The notes: generated by a model not told the origin, from the sequence alone. A stretch of DNA of 64,000 nt from Alteromonas antoniana (GCF_019249295.1 NZ_JAESDH010000019.1:1-64000), one strand, 5' to 3'. Positions 1 through 6,954 are shown, numbered from the stretch's first letter. Program-made: numbers and translations.

Positions 1-81
1 ACAGAGTACCACCAACAGGCAGTTGATCTCTTCTCACCGTTTAACCATGAGTGGTGCACTTATTATCTGAATTCGGGCTGA
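1..81 (+). CDS. C-terminal end of an unidentified protein (partial, cut by left edge)
   Basis: Frame 1 is open from the first base to a TGA at 79-81 and gives 26 residues rich in aromatic and polar amino acids (it ends WCTYYLNSG). The start lies outside the window. The composition looks like a real C-terminus, but no domain can be recognised from so little sequence. It could also be a chance open frame. Confidence 0.35.
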   Translation, partial: TEYHQQAVDLFSPFNHEWCTYYLNSG

Positions 82-591
82 CTCATACGCGATCTGACAG
101 TCTGCAATTACTGTATGAAATGGGCGTGCAGCGGACATCATAGGGGTGTCTATCTTCGTCCGCATAAGACAAGGAACGGACATTCAGATTTTTGTTTGCT
201 ACTTAGGTATTTGCCACAAAACTTCGGTTTCTATCCATCGTTGATTACTAACGAGTTAAAGTAGCAAACGGTCCAGTTGCGCTAGCGGAAAAAAAATCTA
301 GTCATTTTCAACGTTTTGTAAATAGAAAATAGATCCTAAGTTTTCATCACTAATATTTTACGAGCTTACTGTTTCTGACGATACTATCGGTTATTCTAGG
401 CTAGAAAGTAAAACAATAGTGTTCGATTGCTCGACAAATAAGGTATCTGAACTTATATACCTATTACGTCACTTAAGGTGTTTATTTGTAGACATTAGTT
501 CTGTTAGTTGTATGCTTGACCATGAAAATTCTCATAAATTCTCGGTTAGATCCGATTACTATTCACTTTTAAACTTCGCTGGCTCGATAGA
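82..591. other. Gene-free AT-rich stretch with degenerate 'cggacatt' motifs
   Basis: About 510 bases without a convincing reading frame. It contains one copy of the dispersed 21-base motif at 167-187 and a shorter relative (gcggacat) near 130. The rest is AT-rich with stops in all frames. The promoter of the downstream lipoprotein gene presumably lies near its right end, but I see no clear -35/-10 pair. Confidence 0.5.
167..187 (+). repeat. Dispersed 21-base motif, copy 1
   Basis: The core reads acaaggaacggacattcag. It matches the copy at 1387-1407 (two mismatches) and the inverted copy at 6147-6167 (two mismatches). All copies are in noncoding DNA of the accessory region. No family name is assigned. 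Confidence 0.5.
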
Positions 592-1215
592 ATGTTGAAA
601 TTTAAGAAACTGAAGATTCAAAATGTTATTGTTTGTTTAGCTCTGGTTGCGATTATCGGTTGTAACGAACAACCTCAGAAAATACGAAGAAATACCGTAG
701 AGACAAGCGTACCCGAAGAAGAACCGAAAAACACAAAGCAAAAAAATGTACAAACAGTAGCTAAATACGAAGGGTTATATTTAGGAATGTCAAAGGATGA
801 CGCGCTTCAATATATCCGCTATGACGAAATTTCATATTCACAAATCTCTGCACTTGAGTATGTCTTTGGAGAAGACAAGGTTTCGCGTAGCAATGCTTAT
901 GAGATTGGCCTTCCCCATCAATTCTTTTTTGATATGTATCATTTAGATTTCCGAGAAAAAAACTTTGAATTCATTAGCCTATCGTTTACTGATGACGAAA
1001 ATAAGTTATGGAAAATAAAAATTTCTTATGAATTACCTGAGAAAAAGGAAGATCAGTACGCTTTAGAGGTAGCCCTAAAAGAAAAGTTTATGGTTAAAAC
1101 CGTACAAATAGGAAGAATAGGTTCATTAAATCTTATGTCGACTGTACTTTTTGACGAAGAACTTGCTTCTCGAAACTTAAAAAGTAAAAAGGAAGATTAC
1201 CTATCTGACCTTTGA
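592..1215 (+). CDS. Predicted lipoprotein of unknown function
   Basis: A 207-residue protein with a basic N-terminus, a hydrophobic stretch and a lipobox (AIIGC, Cys at about residue 24), so it is probably exported and lipid-anchored. A Lys/Glu-rich linker follows to about residue 58. The region starting YLGMSKDDAL loosely recalls the start of SmpA/OmlA-like folds, but I would not assign that family. No good Shine-Dalgarno is visible before the ATG. Base composition is AT-rich like the surrounding accessory DNA, which suggests transfer. The gene stands alone between two gene-poor stretches. Confidence 0.7.
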   Translation: MLKFKKLKIQNVIVCLALVAIIGCNEQPQKIRRNTVETSVPEEEPKNTKQKNVQTVAKYEGLYLGMSKDDALQYIRYDEISYSQISALEYVFGEDKVSRSNAYEIGLPHQFFFDMYHLDFREKNFEFISLSFTDDENKLWKIKISYELPEKKEDQYALEVALKEKFMVKTVQIGRIGSLNLMSTVLFDEELASRNLKSKKEDYLSDL

Positions 1216-1265
1216 CAACTGCCTGTTAGCGAATAATTTTCAGGCTACTGTTTACGTTCAAAGGG

Positions 1266-1285
1266 ACCACCGCTTTCGCGGTGGT
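1266..1285. repeat. Perfect 8-bp hairpin downstream of the lipoprotein gene
   Basis: The arms accaccgc and gcggtggt flank a tttc loop. It lies 50 bases after the lipoprotein stop codon. There is no following T-run, so it is at best a Rho-assisted 3' end or a structural remnant. Confidence 0.45.
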
Positions 1286-1386
1286 GACGGGCGGGAAATC
1301 GCTCAAAGCTGCCATTAGTATCGAAAGAATCCAATGACCGCTTTACGTACACAGCTGTCCAACAGCGAGCCATGACGGGCATCAAA

Positions 1387-1407
1387 AGACAAGTAACGGA
1401 CCTTCAG
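1387..1407 (+). repeat. Dispersed 21-base motif, copy 2
   Basis: The core reads acaagtaacggaccttcag, with two differences from the copy at 167-187 in the same orientation. It lies in noncoding DNA upstream of the metalloprotease gene. Confidence 0.5.
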
Positions 1408-1588
1408 TTCCAAGCTTCAATCAGTCAAGGCATTATCGGTTGGTTTGACTTGGTAACCGTTTTCTCTATCAATATTGGTGAAGTAACTATGTTTTTGTAT
1501 ACTGCTGACTTTCTCAGGCATCTTGTTAGTCTGATATGGTAAGAACAAAGCACAAGGAAAGATCCGTCTTAAAGGAATAATACAGCGA

Positions 1589-2449
1589 ATGAAGCCTTCC
1601 GAGTTAGCCCCACCAAAAGCCGCAAATCTTTTCCATAAAGCAACGCAACTTATCCAAGAAATACATGGCGTCTGCCGGTTTCCAATTAATGTTGATGAAA
1701 TGGCAAAAGGTGCTGCTGAATTATTTCAGTGGAAAGATCCCATCACTGATATAATTCCTGTGAGCTTAGACGGCTTTGAAGGAATGTTGGCAGGTAATGA
1801 TGAGCGGTCCAAATGGATGATCGCTTACAATGATTCACTGACGTCAAATGGACGAATACGATTTACAAAAGCTCATGAGCTTGGGCACTACATGCTTCAC
1901 CGAGACCGACAAGAGCGATTTATGTGTAGCAAAGAAGACATGCTTGCGTGGGATGAGGGTAAGAATATTGAAGCTGAAGCCGACAAGTTTGCCTCTCACC
2001 TATTGATGCCTATTGATGACTTCAGACAGCAGTTTAACGGGGATATCAATTTTGATGTTTTCAGTCATTGTGCCGACCGGTATCAAGTCTCGCTGACAGC
2101 GGCTATTCTAAAATGGCTAAGTTATACTGAAGAAAAGGCCGTCTTAATTGTTTCGAAAGATGGTTATATGGATTGGGCAAGTTCAAGTAACGCAGCCAAA
2201 AAAAGCGGAGCTTATTTCAAAACCAAAGGAAATGTTATAGAGGTCCCTGAAGGAACTCTGGCCTCATCGACGGATATACAAGAAGACCGCAATGGAAGAG
2301 GAGTTCCCGCAAGAAAATGGTTCGAGCACGCGGACAGCAATGCAGACTTAACGGAAATGAAAATATTTTCGAAACAGTATGATTGCACAATGACAGTACT
2401 GCTCCTCCCAAAGTTCCTTGATTGTTGGAAGCCAAAGGAATGGGATTAA
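1589..2449 (+). CDS. ImmA/IrrE-family metallopeptidase (CapP-like candidate)
   Basis: A 286-residue protein with the zinc-protease motif HELGH at residues 96-100 (H96, E97, H100). The later IEAEADKFASHLLMP segment, typical of ImmA/IrrE enzymes, supplies E128 as probable third ligand. Family members cleave a partner XRE repressor after a stress cue such as DNA damage; CapP does this to CapH in some CBASS operons. Here the XRE gene lies tail to tail, its stop overlapping this one by 4 bases, which supports a protease/repressor pair. The C-terminal 120 residues are the likely sensor part. A possible Shine-Dalgarno (aagga) lies 12 bases before ATG, rather far. The partner assignment is inference. 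Confidence 0.88.
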   Translation: MKPSELAPPKAANLFHKATQLIQEIHGVCRFPINVDEMAKGAAELFQWKDPITDIIPVSLDGFEGMLAGNDERSKWMIAYNDSLTSNGRIRFTKAHELGHYMLHRDRQERFMCSKEDMLAWDEGKNIEAEADKFASHLLMPIDDFRQQFNGDINFDVFSHCADRYQVSLTAAILKWLSYTEEKAVLIVSKDGYMDWASSSNAAKKSGAYFKTKGNVIEVPEGTLASSTDIQEDRNGRGVPARKWFEHADSNADLTEMKIFSKQYDCTMTVLLLPKFLDCWKPKEWD

Positions 2450-2766
2450 CTCTTTTTGAACGTTTCCAGGATCTTGCGAAGCTGTTCTTTCTCTGGAGAG
2501 CCTAGACTTTTGTAACCTCTAAAGAAAGCATCATCTAAGTGCTTTTCCTCAGGCTGGCTAGCATCATCATCAAGAAAAAAGTCGGCAGTAACGCCAAGCT
2601 GCGCTGCTATTGCAGCTAATCGCTGAGCCGATGGGTTTTTCACTTCTCTGTTTTCAAGCTCCCACAAGTAGCTTTTACTTACATTGGCTGCTTTTGCTAG
2701 AGACTCTAGTGTAAACCCCTTGTCCTTTCTGAGTTTATTGAGTTTGTTCCCCAACTGATTGGCCAC
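2446..2766 (-). CDS. XRE-family helix-turn-helix repressor (CapH-like candidate)
   Basis: A 106-residue protein read from GTG at 2766. I prefer this start over an upstream ATG at 2805 because a strong gaggagg lies 6 bases before it. Residues of about 4-60 form a Cro/C1-type HTH (LGNKLNKLRKDKGFTLESLA, then the SKSYLWELENRE recognition region). The Asp/Glu-rich middle and C-terminal helix resemble a dimerisation tail and may hold the site cut by the neighbouring metalloprotease. Palindromes overlapping its own upstream region suggest autorepression and control of the divergent operon at 2943. It is convergent with the ImmA-like gene. Confidence 0.87.
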   Translation of the reverse strand: MANQLGNKLNKLRKDKGFTLESLAKAANVSKSYLWELENREVKNPSAQRLAAIAAQLGVTADFFLDDDASQPEEKHLDDAFFRGYKSLGSPEKEQLRKILETFKKS

Positions 2767-2782
2767 GTTTACCCTCCTCAAA

Positions 2783-2798
2783 GTTCGGTATACCGGAA
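2783..2798. promoter_or_regulatory. Candidate XRE operator 1
   Basis: The sequence gttcggtataccggaa has a perfect 10-bp core palindrome, cggtataccg. It is centred 25 bases upstream of the XRE start codon and close to its Shine-Dalgarno. It shares GTATACCGG with operator 2. Confidence 0.6.
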
Positions 2799-2843
2799 AA
2801 AACATATTGACATTAGCATATCACAATGCAAATATAAACATAA

Positions 2844-2859
2844 TTCCTGTATACCGGAA
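2844..2859. promoter_or_regulatory. Candidate XRE operator 2
   Basis: The sequence ttcctgtataccggaa is a 16-base palindrome with a single mismatched pair. It is centred 61 bases from operator 1, close to six helical turns, so looping or cooperative binding is possible. It lies midway between the XRE gene and the proline-rich peptide gene. Confidence 0.6.
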
Positions 2860-2867
2860 ATTAATTG

Positions 2868-2879
2868 ACTGTATACAGT
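2868..2879. promoter_or_regulatory. Candidate XRE operator 3
   Basis: The sequence actgtatacagt is a perfect 12-base palindrome with the same GTATAC centre, overlapping a ttgact hexamer (2865-2870) that could be a -35 box for the rightward operon. Binding here would block rightward transcription. Confidence 0.55.
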
Positions 2880-2942
2880 TATGCAAGTGGCTTTTTACTC
2901 TTAGTAATGGCTGTGTTTTTTAATAATAAAGAGGAGTTTGCC

Positions 2943-3077
2943 ATGAGCAAGCCAGATAATCCGGGCAATCGTCCCGACCATCCACCGGGGCGACCTGAGA
3001 ATCCAGGAAACCGACCAGATCAACCGCCAGGAAGACCCGGAACGCCTCCGCGTCCACCGTCACGACCTGTGGGGTGA
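2943..3077 (+). CDS. 44-residue Pro/Gly-rich peptide ending in Val-Gly; possible conjugation substrate or modifier
   Basis: ATG at 2943 follows a strong aaagaggag, so the longer open frame from 2865 is not used. The peptide consists of two near-identical 14-residue units (NPGNRPDHPPGRPE, then NPGNRPDQPPGRPG) and a Pro/Arg tail ending SRPVG. It has no predicted helix, strand, signal peptide or cysteine, so it should be disordered. Three bases separate its stop from the E2-E1 start, implying translational coupling. Position and the terminal glycine are what one expects of a protein adenylated and conjugated by the neighbouring enzymes, and removed by the JAMM peptidase. That role is inference; I recognise no family. 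Confidence 0.75.
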   Translation: MSKPDNPGNRPDHPPGRPENPGNRPDQPPGRPGTPPRPPSRPVG

Positions 3078-3080
3078 GTC

Positions 3081-4772
3081 ATGGTCTGGTTTATCGATAA
3101 GCCGGAAATGCTGCAAGACGAGCTTGATCGTCTTGCAGCAATTGGCGCAACCTATGATGTTGACGAAAACGCTAAGTCAGAAGGGAGGATTGTCATCAAC
3201 GTCCAATACCGTATTGATAACAATGACCTCGACTTCATCTGTATATTTCCTGCTGAATACCCCTTCTTCCCACCAGAAATACAAAGTCAAAATTTTCCTT
3301 CGGGGCGTCATTTAGAACCGTTTGGGAAATCATTGTGTACATTTGCTGACAAGAACAATAAGTGGGATATCGCCAACGATACTCTTGCTGGCTTATTCGA
3401 GAATCAAATTACCAATATTTACAAAATCCACAAGGACCCAACACTAAATTCTGAACATGAGGATAAATTTGAAGGTTATCAACCCAGTGGTCAGTTAGTG
3501 GCAGAGCAAAATTCAGTCATTGTAGTAACATCTGATTGTGATCCAGGTGTTTCAGAAGGCCGAGGATACGTTCAGATTAGTCATGTTAAAGATGCGAAGA
3601 AAGAAGCGATAAGAGGTTGCCTCTCAAAGATTTTGGATACTGAAGGGAAAATGGTTTTTCAGGATGAAACTACGTTTTCTGATAAGTTTAGTATCAGGTT
3701 GCCCATTAGATGGTGCAAGATTACCGCTCCTTTATCAGCAGTTGATGCCAGAGGGATATACCAGCAAGTTATCACTGAGTTTCCTAATATGGAAAAAACA
3801 TCGTCTGCAAGCCTGGGGAAGATAGGTGTCGATATTATCGGTGTTTGCTTCAACGAAGAGTCAAATAGAGGAACTATAGAAGTAAATTGGCTTTTCTTGG
3901 TCAGACGCATCTGGAAGGAAAAGAAAAATACACACGTCAGTCTGTCAATTATCCGTTCTGATCATCTCCATCCCAACCAGCTGTTAGCTCGAACACCGAA
4001 CCTAATAGGCTTAGCGGGCAAAACAGTGACTATTGTAGGTCTCGGCGCGTTGGGATCACAAGTGGCCTTTCAACTCGCCAGAGCAGGAGTAAAACATTTC
4101 AAATTAATCGATAGAGACTACCTGCAGGTCGGAAACCTTCAGCGCTGGGCATTAGGACTGCCGTTCATTGGGATGTCCAAAGTGCATGCAGTATCGAGGA
4201 TGCTTACATCTGGCTTTGTGGGGCTTAGCATTCATCCAATAGAATGTGAAATTGGTTCTACACAGGAAATAACGTTAGAAGATGGTTCTGAGGTACTGTT
4301 TTCTGAATATTTTAGTGATGAAATTATCCAAAAGTCTGACTTAGTAATTGATTGTTCAGCGATGCTCAATGTCAACCAGTATGTGTCTCAACTATGTAAA
4401 ACTGTTGCTACTGATTATGTTTGGTGCAGTGCAACAAACGGTGCATGGGGCGGAATTGTTGGTCGCTCAACAGCACATTGCGATGAAGATGTTTGGTACG
4501 AATTTAATAACCAGTACGGCAATAATGTCATACCTGAAATTGCTACTGAACCTACGGGATTCGTTCAGCCAAAAGGTTGTTTCCACCCAACGTTTACTGG
4601 GGCTGGCTTTGATCTTGATACCGTATCAAATATGACAAGTCGTATGGCAGTTTCAATATTGCAAGGCGATGTATACGGACTTTTTGAAGACGATGTGTAT
4701 GTTGTAGATCAATGGGCTGAAGGTAATCCAGTAGCCCCCGTATGGAAAGGGTTCAAATATCAGCATGGCTAA
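3081..4772 (+). CDS. E2-E1 fusion of a bacterial ubiquitin-like conjugation system (Cap2-like)
   Basis: 563 residues. The N-terminal E2-type fold (about 1-115) has FPAEYPFFPPEI, then RHLEPFGKSLC, placing the likely catalytic cysteine at C86. A linker or inactive subdomain spans about 140-300. The C-terminal ThiF/E1 adenylation domain has VGLGALGS (G320, G322, G325), DRDYLQVGNLQRW (D344, D346, N352, R355), K367 and D424. C449 and C500 (in KGCFHPTFTGAGFDLD) are candidate E1 thioester cysteines. The order matches Cap2 of type II CBASS, which adenylates a C-terminal glycine or similar and passes it to a target. No CD-NTase is nearby. The stop overlaps the JAMM gene by 8 bases. Confidence 0.9.
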   Translation: MVWFIDKPEMLQDELDRLAAIGATYDVDENAKSEGRIVINVQYRIDNNDLDFICIFPAEYPFFPPEIQSQNFPSGRHLEPFGKSLCTFADKNNKWDIANDTLAGLFENQITNIYKIHKDPTLNSEHEDKFEGYQPSGQLVAEQNSVIVVTSDCDPGVSEGRGYVQISHVKDAKKEAIRGCLSKILDTEGKMVFQDETTFSDKFSIRLPIRWCKITAPLSAVDARGIYQQVITEFPNMEKTSSASLGKIGVDIIGVCFNEESNRGTIEVNWLFLVRRIWKEKKNTHVSLSIIRSDHLHPNQLLARTPNLIGLAGKTVTIVGLGALGSQVAFQLARAGVKHFKLIDRDYLQVGNLQRWALGLPFIGMSKVHAVSRMLTSGFVGLSIHPIECEIGSTQEITLEDGSEVLFSEYFSDEIIQKSDLVIDCSAMLNVNQYVSQLCKTVATDYVWCSATNGAWGGIVGRSTAHCDEDVWYEFNNQYGNNVIPEIATEPTGFVQPKGCFHPTFTGAGFDLDTVSNMTSRMAVSILQGDVYGLFEDDVYVVDQWAEGNPVAPVWKGFKYQHG

Positions 4773-5250
4773 CATCTGGATTAGTCAAGCTCACATTGAT
4801 GAGATCATTACAGATATTGAGGAGTATGAACCGCTTGAGACAGGCGGCGCGTTCTTCGGTTATGTTGCTGCGGATGGGGACTATGTAATCACTGATTTAA
4901 TTAGTGCTGGAGACGCTGCAAAAAGAAGCCGATATAGTTTTGAGCCTGATCAGGATTATCAGCTATCTGCAATGGCACGTCTTTATGAGACTAGTAGCGG
5001 CAGAACGACTTATCTTGGGGATTGGCACTCTCATCCGGTTAGCTCTCCTGCTTTAAGCAGGAAAGATGAAAAGACATTGTTAAATGTTGCTTTATCAAAA
5101 GAGGCTCAGTGTTCTAATCCGGTCATGATGATTTTTGGCTCCCATCCTGACAAATGGAGTATGAATTGTGTGAAATTTATTACCGGCAAGAAGAGGATAT
5201 GGCCTTTCTATTCCTGCGAACATGAATCAATCAAGGTTGTTATAGATTGA
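4765..5250 (+). CDS. JAB/JAMM (Mov34/MPN) isopeptidase-like protein (Cap3-like)
   Basis: 161 residues with an intact JAMM zinc site: E25 in LETGG, then WHSHPVSSPALSRKD giving H88, H90, S97 and D101. The family removes ubiquitin-like proteins from targets or trims their C-termini; Cap3 does so against Cap2 in CBASS. The ATG lies inside the last codons of the E2-E1 gene (8-base overlap), so the two should be co-translated. The remainder of the chain matches the family length without extra domains. Substrate unknown; the peptide encoded at 2943 is the obvious candidate. Confidence 0.9.
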   Translation: MANIWISQAHIDEIITDIEEYEPLETGGAFFGYVAADGDYVITDLISAGDAAKRSRYSFEPDQDYQLSAMARLYETSSGRTTYLGDWHSHPVSSPALSRKDEKTLLNVALSKEAQCSNPVMMIFGSHPDKWSMNCVKFITGKKRIWPFYSCEHESIKVVID

Positions 5251-5406
5251 GCCGTGCTTTTTTGTTGATTCACATCATCTAGCAGGCACATCTCCATCTG
5301 ACACTGTTCATAACAGAGCTCACTAAATAGTGAAAGTCAGTTCAGTCCAGTAGCAGCTGTTAGGATAAATAATTAAAATGGCCGCTGACCAAATTGAGAC
5401 AATAAG

Positions 5407-5607
5407 TCAGCGTCGGTCTAACAATGATATAGCTAAGTTCAACGTCACGATGACGTCATCGAAGGGAATCACGAATCTATCTTCTTCCTCATGTCGTAAA
5501 GACACTAAATTGCGCAATAAAACTTCAATTTGTTCAGCCCTAATATTCGAGTCTAGCACCTGGTTATACTCTGTAATTTGTTCTGCGTCATTTACTATAA
5601 ACGGCAT
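5407..5607 (-). CDS. Small hypothetical protein convergent to the conjugation operon
   Basis: 66 residues from an ATG preceded by agagggg at 7 bases, a good ribosome site. The product is acidic in the middle (RHEEEDRF) and ends in a hydrophobic helix-like segment and RR. There is no signal peptide and no recognisable domain. The opposite-strand frame at 5378-5659 has a poor start context and low-complexity Ser/Thr content, so I prefer this strand. It could belong to the same island or to a lost neighbour. Confidence 0.55.
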   Translation of the reverse strand: MPFIVNDAEQITEYNQVLDSNIRAEQIEVLLRNLVSLRHEEEDRFVIPFDDVIVTLNLAISLLDRR

Positions 5608-6146
5608 TTCTAAGCCCCTCTTCGTAAAGACTCTTATATTAATGAATCGTCAGTTTTGAAATACTGTACGAATGGCTAGAACCGACAAATAGCACCCAAT
5701 AGGTCTGTAGATATTTGAGGAATGATTTGATGTGGTCTATCTACTGAAACGGCTCGGAATGCCCGGCTGCTATACCTTGGCTCTAATGTTAGGTCTGTTC
5801 GGATTCAGTGCCAAGAGTAAGTGGATTTTGCACTTTTCTTTAAATGTAACAAACAAGCAAAATATCAATACTAAAAGCATAACAGTACCGATGAGGCTTA
5901 TATAACTATCTGGTGATATGATGTATTCCGTTTCTATCGCCTCACACAGCTTTTTTTACTGATACTTCATAGAAACACTCGTTTCCACTGAAAAACCATA
6001 TTCTGTCTAATCATGGGAAAGATATTGAAATGTCCGCTTTTGTTTAGATTATCAATTATCAGCCCCATATGAGTACTTCACCGAAGAGCTATTGGGGGAC
6101 AGATACCAGTTGATCTAAACAATGACATAAATTAAGCCTCATTAGC

Positions 6147-6167
6147 CTGACTGTCCGCTCCTTGTCT
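6147..6167 (-). repeat. Dispersed 21-base motif, copy 3 (inverted)
   Basis: On the minus strand the core reads acaaggagcggacagtcag, with two differences from the copy at 167-187. With the copies at 167 and 1387 it brackets the accessory block. Confidence 0.5.
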
Positions 6168-6232
6168 AAGCGCTCCATTCAAACTGACTGCTATACTTTT
6201 GTTTCCTTTAAAACAGGAGACAACTCATCCCT

Positions 6233-6298
6233 ATGGCGCTAAAGCCTACAATTGAAAACTTATTCTGGACTTTAAAGTCCAAGCAAAAATTTAGATAA
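6233..6298 (+). CDS. Possible 21-residue leader-like peptide
   Basis: ATG at 6233 preceded by aggaga at about 12 bases, encoding a short basic peptide that ends KSKQKFR. The last third of the frame contains the perfect palindrome ggactttaaagtcc (6267-6280). The ribosome site spacing is long and nothing recognisable follows, so this may be chance. Confidence 0.2.
   Translation: MALKPTIENLFWTLKSKQKFR
6267..6280. repeat. Perfect 14-base palindrome
   Basis: The sequence ggactttaaagtcc is perfectly self-complementary. It lies in gene-poor DNA immediately before an AT-rich block that itself contains inverted ctaactttta-like arms. It could be a regulator site or a chance palindrome. Confidence 0.4.
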
Positions 6299-6597
6299 AA
6301 ATGAGGAGTATTTATCTAACTTTTAGCTTCTTTCTAAATCTCATTTTCCTGCTAGAGTTAGTGAAAAATTAGAGAAATTAGATAAAAGTTAGAAAGACAC
6401 CTCGCAAGGTACGTCCTTACTGGGTTTTCTAATATTTGAATCTAAGTATTAGTTACATGTATTTGTTTATGCCTGACATTTCATCAATGTAGTGACAACG
6501 CGCTCATCTTTACAGCATGCTCGCGTGATATCGCCAATCAATAACACTCCCAAAGCCCAAAAGAGTCAGCAAAAATAACGCAGTATCAATGATCTGA

Positions 6598-6708
6598 CTA
6601 TCGGTCAGCCACTTTGCTTTTCCAACCACGATCCTCACACACACTGGCAATTGTAGCCAAAATGATACCTGAGTAGTAGTAACTATACGTAAGTGAAGCC
6701 ATTTTCAT
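6598..6708 (-). CDS. Possible small membrane peptide
   Basis: 36 residues from ATG at 6708 (or 34 from 6702), with ggaggg 3 or 9 bases upstream. The 34-residue start has the better spacing. A Tyr-rich hydrophobic segment (about YYYSGIILATIASV) could span a membrane, followed by a polar tail ending KSKVADR. The open frame continues upstream to 6861 with several CxxC pairs, but that extension lacks a ribosome site. Weakly supported. Confidence 0.35.
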   Translation of the reverse strand: MKMASLTYSYYYSGIILATIASVCEDRGWKSKVADR

Positions 6709-6954
6709 ACACCCTCCAGCATTGCTATATCCCCTGATATGAGGGCGATCGCACATTTCACAGATCCTGCAAATTTTACAAATTGTGGAAAAATTACATA
6801 AATTTTCGGGGTGTGTAGCCAAACGCCTACACCGTGAACACTCACTTACGTTTAACACCATGAAAAATATAGCTTTTCAATTGTGGCACGACACTTGGAA
6901 AGGAGTTAGTCCCACCTAAATCGATAAAAATCTAACATAATCAGAGGTTACAAC

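Larger units (their letters stand above)
1216..1588. other. Gene-free stretch with hairpin and repeat remnants
   Basis: 373 bases with no credible gene. It contains a perfect 8-bp hairpin at 1266-1285 (accaccgc, loop tttc, gcggtggt) without a T-run, the second copy of the 21-base motif at 1387-1407, and 12 bases at 1216-1227 that are the exact inverted complement of 14-25. It looks like decayed mobile or cassette-type DNA, but no intact element can be defined. The upstream signals of the metalloprotease gene must lie at its right end. Confidence 0.5.
5608..6597. other. Almost 1 kb of gene-poor, AT-rich DNA
   Basis: No convincing protein gene apart from a possible 21-codon frame at 6233-6298. 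It contains a degenerate tgtccgctttt motif near 6031, the inverted copy of the 21-base motif at 6147-6167, a perfect 14-base palindrome at 6267-6280 and an AT-rich block with inverted repeats (ctaactttta type) at about 6285-6400. It resembles decayed junction DNA between island and core genome. Confidence 0.5.

Noticed and set aside
2446..5250. A complete type II CBASS operon
   Set aside because: Cap2-, Cap3-, CapP- and CapH-like genes are present but there is no CD-NTase and no effector in any frame of the flanks inside the window.
5378..5659. 93-codon plus-strand frame after the JAMM gene
   Set aside because: No ribosome site, Ser/Thr/Ile-rich translation, and the opposite strand has a well-initiated frame.
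1216..5820. Integron cassettes with attC sites (several gttag words)
   Set aside because: Only one gttrrry core (near 5790) fits, without a matching upstream arm, and there is no integrase. The words look like chance or decayed repeats.
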